Source: Paenibacillus_AB hodogayensis (GTDB lineage: Bacteria > Bacillota > Bacilli > Paenibacillales > NBRC-103111). Taken from it: a stretch of DNA of 64,000 nucleotides. A model generated the notes under the pieces. It was not told the origin of the DNA. It ran no database searches and was given only the letters and a program-made list of their open reading frames with translations. The number at the start of each line of letters is the position of its first letter. Position 1 is the first letter of the stretch. Positions 24,720 to 32,095 of the stretch are shown here, piece after piece. Location: assembly GCF_039536325.1 (NCBI RefSeq), contig NZ_BAAAYO010000001.1, positions 1,240,001-1,304,000 on the forward strand, given 5' to 3'. A program made the translations under genes and the position numbers.

Positions 24720-26018
24720 TTACTTCGTCTGCTTTTTCGCTTTCTCGGTTTGTATCGCTTTATTGATTTCCTCGTCGAAGCTGCGCAGTAACGTATTCGA
24801 ATCGCCCTCGGAAGTAAACAGCTTGGAAAAGTTGACCGACACGTTCGTCAAGCTTTCGAGTCGTGAAGGCGCGGCCGGGGCATCCGGGTAGTAGTAAAGA
24901 GCTTGAACGTTTTTACCTTTCCATTGCGGCAAATCTTGCCCGAACGCCTTCCGGACTTCCGGGTTGGCGAGTGGAGTGCCGACAGCCTGCCGGGTCAGCT
25001 TCCCCTGGAATTCGTCCGATACGAGATAGGCCATCACCTTGAACGCCTCGTCCCTGTGCTCGGAAGTGGAGGACAGGAACAGCGACAGGGAGGCCGGCTT
25101 GAACCCGGTCTTCGGCTTCTGCGCAAGCTCCGGAACCGATGCGATGTCCCAGTCGAGCCCCGCTTCCGCCTGGCTGATCGAGCCCGAATCGAGCACCATC
25201 GCCACGTTGCCCTTCAGCGCTTCCGCTACCGGAACCAGCGTGTTGTTCGGGATTTGCCAGAACCGCCGCACGTTATCGAACAGCTGCTTCCAGTTGTCCG
25301 TCGTCATGACCGACTTGTCTTCCTTCAGATCAAGCGGGCCTAACGAAAGCTGGTTGTTGAGCAGGAGGTTGTTGGGCACTGCGGTAAACCCGTAGTAGGC
25401 CGTGCCGGAATCGTTCCGCGTCATCTTCCTGGCTAGCTCGTACGCTTCGTCCCACGTCATGCCGTCCTTCGGGTAGGCAACGCCGAATTTGTCGAACAAA
25501 TTTTTGTTGTAAAACAGCCCGTAGCGGTTCATCGTGAACGGCAGCCCGTACAGCTTTCCCTCGCTGTTGGTGGACAAGGCGTGGGCGAGCACATTCGGCT
25601 CGAATATTTTCGTATCGAAGCCCTGAAGCTTGATCTGCTCCTGCAAATCCGTTTCCAAACCGAACTGCTTGATCGAGCTTACGGTAAAGGCCGTCGATTC
25701 GTAAATGAAGTCGACAGGGGTTTTGGCGGTAATCCAGTCGCCGTATTCCATCCCCTTCTCACGCTTGATCTGTTTAAGCGTAATATTGGGGTATTTTTTC
25801 TGGACCGCCTCGATCATCCCCATCTTCTCAAAGTCCACGGCTCCCGGCTGCGCGTTGAACACCGTCAGCGTGATCGGTTTTGCGGCCGCGGCTTCGGCTC
25901 CGCCCGCCGGAGGATTCGTCCCGGCATTCCCGCCTCCCCCCGCGCAACCGCTTATTGCCACGACAGCAGACGCCAGTAAGTATCCTGCAGCTTTGTTCCA
26001 TTGAATCGCCATTTCCAT
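24720..26018 (-). CDS. ABC sugar-binding lipoprotein (family 1 solute-binding)
   Basis: The product is 432 residues. AGAGAGG lies 4 nt before ATG 26018 and 10 nt before an alternative ATG at 26012. The signal MAIQWNKAAGYLLASAVVAI ends in lipobox ISGC, followed by a Gly/Ala/Pro linker. The extracellular solute-binding fold (about 50-430) has the usual YGLPFTMNRYGLFYNKNLFD and MTWDEAYELARKMT landmarks. Its transporter permeases are absent from this island, so it must share a transporter or act as a sensor. It heads a unit with the FAD oxidoreductase and is divergent from LacI paralogue 2. Confidence 0.88.
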   Translation of the reverse strand: MEMAIQWNKAAGYLLASAVVAISGCAGGGGNAGTNPPAGGAEAAAAKPITLTVFNAQPGAVDFEKMGMIEAVQKKYPNITLKQIKREKGMEYGDWITAKTPVDFIYESTAFTVSSIKQFGLETDLQEQIKLQGFDTKIFEPNVLAHALSTNSEGKLYGLPFTMNRYGLFYNKNLFDKFGVAYPKDGMTWDEAYELARKMTRNDSGTAYYGFTAVPNNLLLNNQLSLGPLDLKEDKSVMTTDNWKQLFDNVRRFWQIPNNTLVPVAEALKGNVAMVLDSGSISQAEAGLDWDIASVPELAQKPKTGFKPASLSLFLSSTSEHRDEAFKVMAYLVSDEFQGKLTRQAVGTPLANPEVRKAFGQDLPQWKGKNVQALYYYPDAPAAPSRLESLTNVSVNFSKLFTSEGDSNTLLRSFDEEINKAIQTEKAKKQTK

Positions 26019-26045
26019 GCATCCTCTCTATCGGTAATGGAGAGG

Positions 26046-26062
26046 ACCAGACAGTGTCTGGT
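26046..26062. promoter_or_regulatory. Perfect palindrome at the transcription start of the sugar-binding gene
   Basis: ACCAGACA-G-TGTCTGGT lies 5-20 nt downstream of the -10 (26072-26067), so it overlaps the predicted start site. This is the expected position of a repressor operator or a 5'-end hairpin. Confidence 0.55.
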
Positions 26063-26066
26063 TCTC

Positions 26067-26111
26067 ATTATAAAGCGGCGAGGCTCGACTTCCAGTTTCA
26101 TTTTGGTTTCA
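26067..26111 (-). promoter_or_regulatory. Promoter and direct-repeat operator of the sugar-binding lipoprotein gene
   Basis: Minus strand: TGAAAC (26111-26106), N5, TGAAAC (26100-26095), 22 nt, perfect -10 TATAAT (26072-26067). There is no consensus -35. The element matches 20257-20302 and 27831-27875. Confidence 0.7.
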
Positions 26112-26183
26112 TCAAAAAACGCGATTTTTCAACGGTTCCCGGATCGCTCCGCTTTTACCCGGCGGTTTTTCGTGATACGATGC

Positions 26184-26381
26184 TATATAAGTTGAACGAA
26201 ATCTCTTCTTGGAAATGGCCAAGTGAAGTGGAGAAAGGGATCTGCCTTGCAGCGAGTTTTGGCTTTCAACTCCATTCCGCTGAGTCTTTTTTTCAATCCA
26301 GGAGTTGAAAACAAGATGTTTGAGCAGCAAGGCAGTCCTTTTCGGAATGAAATGGGCTTCCAACCATTCGTTCAACTTATA
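26184..26381. repeat. Palindromic intergenic element, copy 1 (198 bp)
   Basis: The ends TATAAGTTGAACGAA / TTCGTTCAACTTATA are inverted repeats. Inner arms also pair (CTGCCTTGCAGC with GCAGCAAGGCAG; TTTCAACTCC with GGAGTTGAAA around a 27-nt loop), so the whole unit folds into one long hairpin. No ORF is credible. It lies in the gene-free stretch 26019-26417, in the leader of LacI paralogue 2. It resembles a MITE or a structured RNA; copy 2 is at 28036-28168. Confidence 0.75.
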
Positions 26382-26417
26382 CAGTGAAACGATATCCGGT
26401 ATCCGAGGTGCTTTGTC

Positions 26418-27470
26418 ATGCCGATTATCAAGCAGGTTACGCTCCGCACGATCGCCAACGAGCTCGGACTGACCGTCCAGACCGTCTCCAAGGCGCTGAA
26501 AGGCCGAAGCGGCATGTCCGAGGCCACCCGCCAGCTCGTCGTCCAGACCGCGGAACGGCTCGGGTATTTCACGAATGAACAGCTGCGCAGCCTGAAGGTC
26601 GAGCACATTCTTCCGTACCACTGGGAAAGAAAGCGCTTCCTGCTGGTGCAGACGTTCCGCTCCGTCAACCAGGTCAGCCTGTACCGTATGCTTCTGGAAG
26701 GGCTGCACGAACGATTTGCTTCGTTCGGCCACGAGATCGAACTGCTCGTGCTTCCCGGCTCCGCGACCGGCAAGGAAATGGACGAATGGATCGTCCAGCA
26801 CAATATCGAATACGCCGACGGCCTGTTCATCGCGCCGGGAATCGCCCCTTCGCAATGGGAGACGAAGCTGCTGCGGCTGAATGTGCCGAAAATATTGCTG
26901 AACTTCCCTCCGCTCGGCTGCAAGGTGGACAGCGTCATCTGGGATATTTACGAGGCCGCGTATCAGGCTGTCGCTTACCTGCACTCGATCGGTCACCGGC
27001 ACATTTTGTACGTCGGCGACACCCTTGGTCAAAGAGGGTATTTGCTGCGCTGGCAAGCGGTTCTACACGCCATGAACGAATTCGGTCTGCCGGTAAATCC
27101 GGACGTCCATCTGATCGGCAGTCTGCCCTATGACGGGAAATGGCTCGAGGAGCTGCAAGCGAAGATCGGCCTCCACGCCCCGACTGCCGTCATATGCGGA
27201 ATCGATGGCTGGGTCCCGAACATATACCAAGCCTGCACGCAGCAGATGGGGCTGCGCATTCCCGAGGATCTTTCCCTTATTGGCCTGTTGAACGATCAAC
27301 CCGCATCGCTGCCGCCCTTTACGATGCCGCTGCTGGCGATCCGCGAAACCGGCTACCGGGCGGCGGACCGCATGCTCTGGCGCATCGCCAACCCCGCTCT
27401 GCCTTTCGAGCATATCCGCATTCAGGGGGAGCTGCGGATCGGCAGTACGACCGCTCCGCCCGGCCGGTGA
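26418..27470 (+). CDS. LacI-family regulator (paralogue 2)
   Basis: The product is 350 residues. The HTH (VTLRTIANELGLTVQTVSKALKG) and the effector domain align along the whole length with the regulator at 20373-21422. It is divergent from the sugar-binding lipoprotein gene. Its leader contains palindromic element copy 1, about 36 bp before the start codon. A Shine-Dalgarno site is weak (GAGGTG, about 7 nt before ATG). It probably controls the 26-22.7 kb unit through the direct-repeat site and/or the palindrome. Confidence 0.9.
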   Translation: MPIIKQVTLRTIANELGLTVQTVSKALKGRSGMSEATRQLVVQTAERLGYFTNEQLRSLKVEHILPYHWERKRFLLVQTFRSVNQVSLYRMLLEGLHERFASFGHEIELLVLPGSATGKEMDEWIVQHNIEYADGLFIAPGIAPSQWETKLLRLNVPKILLNFPPLGCKVDSVIWDIYEAAYQAVAYLHSIGHRHILYVGDTLGQRGYLLRWQAVLHAMNEFGLPVNPDVHLIGSLPYDGKWLEELQAKIGLHAPTAVICGIDGWVPNIYQACTQQMGLRIPEDLSLIGLLNDQPASLPPFTMPLLAIRETGYRAADRMLWRIANPALPFEHIRIQGELRIGSTTAPPGR

Positions 27471-27608
27471 GCGTGTAAGCCGGCTCTATCGCCGTACGGC
27501 AGCTGTCCGCCGTGCTTTTTCGTCACGCCAGTCTGCCGGCTCTACGCCTCCCTCTACCAATAAGCGCAAAAGTCATTCCATCCTCTCCCCAATCGATCTC
27601 CCTCAAAA

Positions 27609-27622
27609 TGAAAACGCTTACA
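27609..27622. promoter_or_regulatory. Perfect catabolite-response element (cre) in a gene-free region
   Basis: TGAAAACGCTTACA fits TGWAANCGNTNWCA at every position. It lies in 27471-28231, where no gene is supported, about 210 bp downstream of the orphan promoter at 27831-27875. Confidence 0.65.
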
Positions 27623-27830
27623 AATAATTTGTTAAACGCTCTCTGCCAACGCCCTCCCTTTATCCATCGTTCGCAATTCTTGCCGTTTCGTATACAGGCT
27701 GTTAGTCTTCCGACCGGAAACAAGCTGCCGGACAGTCGCGACAGGCTCCATACCCAGCCAAGCCGCAGGAAAGCGATTACCCGGACACTCCCTTCGTTCT
27801 TTTTATAAAGCAGTATCCGTTCTGATTCCC

Positions 27831-27875
27831 ATTATATCCCTTTAGACATTAACTGCCAGTTTCATTTTGGTTTCA
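27831..27875 (-). promoter_or_regulatory. Orphan copy of the TGAAAC direct-repeat promoter
   Basis: Minus strand: TGAAAC (27875-27870), N5, TGAAAC (27864-27859), 22 nt, TATAAT (27836-27831). It points into 27830-27471, which has no credible minus-strand gene. The flanks AGTTTCATTTTGGTTTCA are identical to copy 26095-26111. Confidence 0.65.
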
Positions 27876-28035
27876 CTAAAAACACCATAACCGCAAGCTT
27901 TCGCAAATCCGACTCTGTACAATGGAAATGCCACCCGGTATAAGTGGACAAGAACCGGACAAGCGAATGCACTTCAGTCGTACGGTCCCTGGATAACATA
28001 CCAAGCTTCGAAGGAAAGTACGGCAGATCATATTT

Positions 28036-28168
28036 TATATAAGTTTGGCTTTGAACTCCTACCGCTACAAGGTTTATTCCATAAAAGGAGTTCAAACAAC
28101 TTGTTTGAAGCGGCAAGGCCATCCTTTTCGGAATGCAACGGGCTTCATTCATTCGTTCAACTTATATA
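28036..28168. repeat. Palindromic intergenic element, copy 2 (133 bp)
   Basis: It shares with copy 1 the ends TATATAAGTT and GTTCAACTTATA, the 3' arm (CCTTTTCGGAATG ... CGGGCTTC) and a 27-nt loop. The apical stem is TTTGAACTCC / GGAGTTCAAA, a compensatory exchange relative to copy 1 (TTTCAACTCC / GGAGTTGAAA). The outer left arm is deleted, apparently between two GTT repeats. It lies just beyond the phoP terminator. Confidence 0.75.
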
Positions 28169-28170
28169 GC

Positions 28171-28200
28171 AAAAAAAGAACCGGACGTATGCCGTCCGGC
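28171..28200 (-). terminator. Terminator after phoP
   Basis: CCGGACG / CGTCCGG with a 5-nt loop, followed by TTCTTTTTTT on the minus strand. Confidence 0.9.
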
Positions 28201-28231
28201 TTAGTCGACGATCCCGATTTCCCGGGAAATG

Positions 28232-28951
28232 TCATTTCTTGCTGCTGGAATGGATGACCAGCTTGTAGCCCAAACCGCGAATCGAGTCGATTTGAACGGT
28301 TTCCTGATTCATCTCCAGCTTTTTGCGCAGCGAGCTGACGTGCACGTCTACCGTACGCTGCCCGCCTACGTAATCGAAGCCCCAGACGACGTTCATCAGA
28401 TCGTCTCTGGACACGACCACTCCCGGACGCTGCACCAAATAGAGCAGCACCTCGAACTCCTTCGGCCGGAGCTGAATTTGCTCGCCGTTCAGCACGACCT
28501 CGTATTTTTCCGGATATATTTTCAGATCGGAGACCTGGATCACTTTACCCGACTCGGGCTCATCGGCTACCGGCGTGAGTTCCGCACCCGATCTGCGCAT
28601 GACGGCGGATACGCGAGCCAGCAGCTCGGCTACGCCGAACGGCTTGGTGATGTAATCGTCGGCCCCGGCCTTCAAGCCCTGTACGACTTCTTCTTCGGCA
28701 TTCCTGGCGGTCAGAATGATGACCGGCGTCTTATCGCCCTTCTGGCGAAGCTTGGCCAGCACCTCGAATCCGTTCATGCCGGGAAGCATAATATCGAGTA
28801 TGATCAGATCGAACGAGCCCTGCTGGGCAGCCTGAAGTCCTTCTCCCCCGTGGTCGACCAGCTTCGTCTGGTACCCTTCCTGAGACAGGTTGTACGAGAG
28901 AAGTCGGGCTAGCGTCGGTTCGTCCTCGACGACGAGAATATGTTTCGGCAT
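28232..28951 (-). CDS. phoP: Phosphate-response regulator PhoP
   Basis: The product is 239 residues. The receiver has acidic Glu9-Asp10-Glu11, phospho-acceptor Asp53 and Lys103. The OmpR-type winged helix (about 140-232) reads SDLKIYPEKYEVVLNGEQI, LRPKEFEVLLYLVQ and RTVDVHVSSLRKKLE. This resembles Bacillus PhoP more than other OmpR regulators. It would bind the 11-bp TTAACA repeats found before pstC, pstS, the chemoreceptor and ppk. It follows phoR with a 172-nt gap rather than preceding it; TTGTGG-N18-TAAGCT in that gap could be its own promoter. It has its own terminator. Confidence 0.9.
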   Translation of the reverse strand: MPKHILVVEDEPTLARLLSYNLSQEGYQTKLVDHGGEGLQAAQQGSFDLIILDIMLPGMNGFEVLAKLRQKGDKTPVIILTARNAEEEVVQGLKAGADDYITKPFGVAELLARVSAVMRRSGAELTPVADEPESGKVIQVSDLKIYPEKYEVVLNGEQIQLRPKEFEVLLYLVQRPGVVVSRDDLMNVVWGFDYVGGQRTVDVHVSSLRKKLEMNQETVQIDSIRGLGYKLVIHSSSKK

Positions 28952-29123
28952 TGTCTTCCCCCTGCGCCTTTCAATTTGTCCGCGCTACCCCAGCTTAACA
29001 CAAATTGCGGACGTTCCACAACGCCTGAGGCGCGGGACGACAGGATGTTCCATTCGAAGTTCCGTCCCGCTGCCCGGTAACTGCCTCCAGCACCGGGCTA
29101 TCGCTTCGCTCATGGCAGCCGAC

Positions 29124-30920
29124 TCAGCTCTGAATAACCGGAAGCTCCAGAATAAACCGCGAGCCGAGCCCAAGATCGCTCTCGACACGAATGGAGCCCC
29201 CGTGCAGATCGACGAGATGCTTGACGATCGACAGACCGAGCCCGGTGCCTCCGGAGCTGCGCGATCTGGCCTTGTCGACGCGGTAAAACCGTTCGAAGAT
29301 GCGCGGCAAATCTTTTTTCGGGATGCCGATGCCGGTATCCGAGATAATGAAGCGGATCTTCTCGGCTTCGCCCTGCGTCGCCCCCGGCACTTCCTCGACC
29401 TCCACCTTCACCTTGCCGCCTTCCGGCGTATAGTTGATGCCGTTGGAAAGCAGGTTGAACAAAATTTGCCGCAGACGATCCTCGTCCGCCTCCATGTAGG
29501 TTTCCTCGTCGACCGACATCTCCAGCCCGATCTCCTTCTTGTCCGCCGACGAACGCATCATATTAAGCGTTTTGCCGACGAAGCTGCTTAGATGAACCGG
29601 GGAAAATTGCAGCGGGATCCGCTTCGACTCCACCTTGGACAGCTCCAAAATATCGCCGATCAGCCGGTTCAACCGTTCGCTCTCGTCATAAATGATTTGC
29701 AAAAACGACTTGGCGGTCTCGGCATCGTTCATCGCCCCGGCAAGCAGCGTCTCGGCAAACCCTTTGACGGCCGCAATCGGCGTCTTCAGCTCATGCGACA
29801 CGTTGGCCACGAATTCGCTGCGCACTTTCTCCAAACGCCGGATCGCGGTAATGTCGTGGAGCACGATAACGAGCCCGATCCATTCGTCCTCGATCGCTTT
29901 CATCGGCACAAGGTTCACCTCGAGAATGCGTTCCTCGGGAAAATGAAACATAATTTCGTCGCGGATACGCTCCCCTTTTTCGGTGCATTCCTTAATCAAC
30001 TGGATGAGCTCGTACGGATGCTTGGCGCTGTCGTATTTTTTACCGATCCAGTCCTTGGACGTGTCGCCCAGTATTTCCTCCGCCGAGCGGTTGAGCAGCA
30101 CGACCCTTCCTTCCTCGTCGATCATGACGACGCCGCTCACCATATTGTCCAGTACGCTGGAAAGCTGGCTTTCGTTCTCCAGGATACGGTGCATTTGCTG
30201 CTGCAGGCTGTCCGCCATCGTATTGATCGCCTGCCCGAGCTCGCCGATTTCGTCGCGATTGCGCAAGTATACCCGGGATTTGTAATTCATATTCGTAATT
30301 TGCCGCGCCACGCGCGTTATTTTCTCGATCGGCCGCGTCAATTGGTAAGCCATCCGGTAACTGATCAATCCCGCTATCACGAAAACGACCAGCAGGCCGC
30401 CCAGCAGCCCCCACCACATATGCCGCACCGTCGTTTCAATTTCACCCAGCCCCATGGACAAGCGCAAATAACCCGTAATTTCCGGGCCATTCCGAACCGC
30501 CATCGCCACATACAGCATATTGCTCCGGGTGGAGTCGCTGTACCGCTTGGAGTAGCCGATACCGCTAGCGGCCGCTTCTCGGATCTCCTGCCGGGAGGCA
30601 TGGTTGTCCATATCCCGGTTATCAAGATCGGAATCGCCCAGCACGCTGCCATCCGCCGCAATGAACGTCACCCGCGCTCCGGCCGATTCTTTCAAATAAC
30701 GAGCCTGATCCGAGAAAAAATCGCTGTTGCGGCGCGCATACTGCTCCGCGTTGTTCGGAATCGTTGCCAGCATAATCTGAATTTCCCGCTTTAAGCTTTC
30801 CTGCAAAGCGTTCATATACGACCGCTCCAGCAAAAAGGCGACGAACACGCCGGCGGACAGCACCGCGCAGCCGATCAACACGATATAGAGCAGCGCCAGC
30901 CGCGTTCGAAACTTGTTCAT
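29124..30920 (-). CDS. phoR: Phosphate-response sensor kinase PhoR
   Basis: The ATG at 30920 (MNKFRTRLALLYIV) follows GGAGAG, giving 598 residues; the open frame to 31082 lacks homology-like sequence. Domains are TM1 (8-30), an extracellular PDC-like sensor of about 135 residues, TM2 (168-188), HAMP (190-243), PAS (about 250-360), HisKA with His376 in ANVSHELKTPIAAVKGF, and a C-terminal HATPase (FNLLSNGINY, DTGIGIP, GTGLGLSIV). In B. subtilis PhoR reads wall teichoic acid intermediates and phosphate status via its PAS domain. Partner: PhoP, encoded next. Confidence 0.88.
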   Translation of the reverse strand: MNKFRTRLALLYIVLIGCAVLSAGVFVAFLLERSYMNALQESLKREIQIMLATIPNNAEQYARRNSDFFSDQARYLKESAGARVTFIAADGSVLGDSDLDNRDMDNHASRQEIREAAASGIGYSKRYSDSTRSNMLYVAMAVRNGPEITGYLRLSMGLGEIETTVRHMWWGLLGGLLVVFVIAGLISYRMAYQLTRPIEKITRVARQITNMNYKSRVYLRNRDEIGELGQAINTMADSLQQQMHRILENESQLSSVLDNMVSGVVMIDEEGRVVLLNRSAEEILGDTSKDWIGKKYDSAKHPYELIQLIKECTEKGERIRDEIMFHFPEERILEVNLVPMKAIEDEWIGLVIVLHDITAIRRLEKVRSEFVANVSHELKTPIAAVKGFAETLLAGAMNDAETAKSFLQIIYDESERLNRLIGDILELSKVESKRIPLQFSPVHLSSFVGKTLNMMRSSADKKEIGLEMSVDEETYMEADEDRLRQILFNLLSNGINYTPEGGKVKVEVEEVPGATQGEAEKIRFIISDTGIGIPKKDLPRIFERFYRVDKARSRSSGGTGLGLSIVKHLVDLHGGSIRVESDLGLGSRFILELPVIQS

Positions 30921-31085
30921 GGGTCTCTCCTGCACTCCTTCGATATGACGGACTCCGGCAGCACTGTGCCGGTCTGCTGCTCTTTTCCGCTTCGGGTTTC
31001 GGGCTCGTTCCATTCGCCGGAATAGGCGAAGATTCCTCCTTCCGGACGGTCCCGAACCGGAATAACCCGAGCGGATAGGCATCGG

Positions 31086-32081
31086 TTACGTTAGCGTAAC
31101 GCGGGACTCCCGCTTTTTCCAGTAAAGTTTTTGTAAACGGTTTTGCAGCGTAGCCATCGGCTGTTGGATCAAAATACCCATCACGACCGGGACGGCGGCG
31201 GCCGGCTCGAAATATTGCAAAGCGATGACGATGCCAAGCGAAATGTTGCGCATGCCCGAGCTGTATGTGATCGTGACGGTAATTTCCTTATTGCGGAAAG
31301 GCAAGGCCCCGAACCAGCCGAGCGCGTAGCAGAAAGCGACGAACAGCAGCACGACCGGGATGAGACGGATCAGATCCGTACCCATCGCGAACACGTGCGG
31401 CGCGATTGCCGCAGCGTTGATTAGGATGACGGCGGCGAAGGCGACCTTGGAGACCGGCATCGAATACGGGGCCGACCACAGCTTTGCCCGACCTTTACTC
31501 GCCGCATTGACTGCCACGCCGAGCACCGTCGGGATGAAAATAATGACGAGCAGGTCGAGCATCACCTTCCAGTGGTCGAAGTGAATGTCCGCCCCGAAGA
31601 GCATATCGACGGCAAGCGGCACGACGAACGGGCTGATCAGCGAATCGATCACAATGAGCGTCAGCACGAGCGGGACATTCCCGCCGGACAGCCCGACCCA
31701 GATGACCGAGGAGACGCCAAGCGGGATGACCGCGAACAGCACGAGACCGACCACGTAGGGCGAGCCGGCGCCAAACAGCAGCGTGCCTGCGGCGTAAGCG
31801 GCCAGCGGGGCAACGAGATGAACGAGCGACAGCGTCACGATAATCGGCAGCGGCATGCCGAGCGCATCCCGCATCTGCCGCGGGTTGCAGCCTAGCGCCA
31901 TGACGAACGTAATGTAGGCAAACAGATAAGGCACGAGCACGGTCGCGTCTTCCAGCCATTTGTAAAAGAAAAACCCGAGTATCATCGATACCGGGGTAAT
32001 AATAAACATCTTCGCCTCGAACCAGTCGTTGAAGCGAAGGCCGAACGGTTTTTGTATGGGGGTGTCCATCGTTGGTCTCAT
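31086..32081 (-). CDS. Bile acid:sodium symporter (BASS) superfamily transporter
   Basis: The product is 331 residues with about ten membrane helices and no signal peptide. LFAYITFVMALGCNPRQMRD and ITYSSGMRNISLGIVIALQY are typical of BASS/ACR3-like carriers, including the G-MRN unwound-helix motif. Members export or import organic acids (for example pyruvate), bile acids or arsenite. I cannot assign the substrate; ACR3 is less likely. It starts 14 nt after the fumarase stop and ends 165 nt before phoR, so a fumA-linked organic-acid role is inferred. Confidence 0.85.
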   Translation of the reverse strand: MRPTMDTPIQKPFGLRFNDWFEAKMFIITPVSMILGFFFYKWLEDATVLVPYLFAYITFVMALGCNPRQMRDALGMPLPIIVTLSLVHLVAPLAAYAAGTLLFGAGSPYVVGLVLFAVIPLGVSSVIWVGLSGGNVPLVLTLIVIDSLISPFVVPLAVDMLFGADIHFDHWKVMLDLLVIIFIPTVLGVAVNAASKGRAKLWSAPYSMPVSKVAFAAVILINAAAIAPHVFAMGTDLIRLIPVVLLFVAFCYALGWFGALPFRNKEITVTITYSSGMRNISLGIVIALQYFEPAAAVPVVMGILIQQPMATLQNRLQKLYWKKRESRVTLT

Positions 32082-32095
32082 CCGTCCGTTTTCTC

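Noticed and set aside
26184..26381. T-box or known riboswitch leader
   Set aside because: No T-box GGUGG motif, no specifier-loop pattern, no terminator/antiterminator pair; inverted terminal ends and a second unlinked copy fit a repeat element better.
26112..27056. 314-residue minus-strand ORF opposite LacI paralogue 2
   Set aside because: It is a shadow of the LacI gene in G+C-rich DNA and runs through the palindromic element; the LacI reading has full domain support.
27523..27723. 66-residue minus-strand ORF downstream of the orphan promoter
   Set aside because: No ribosome site and Arg-rich random-like composition; the cre site lies inside it.
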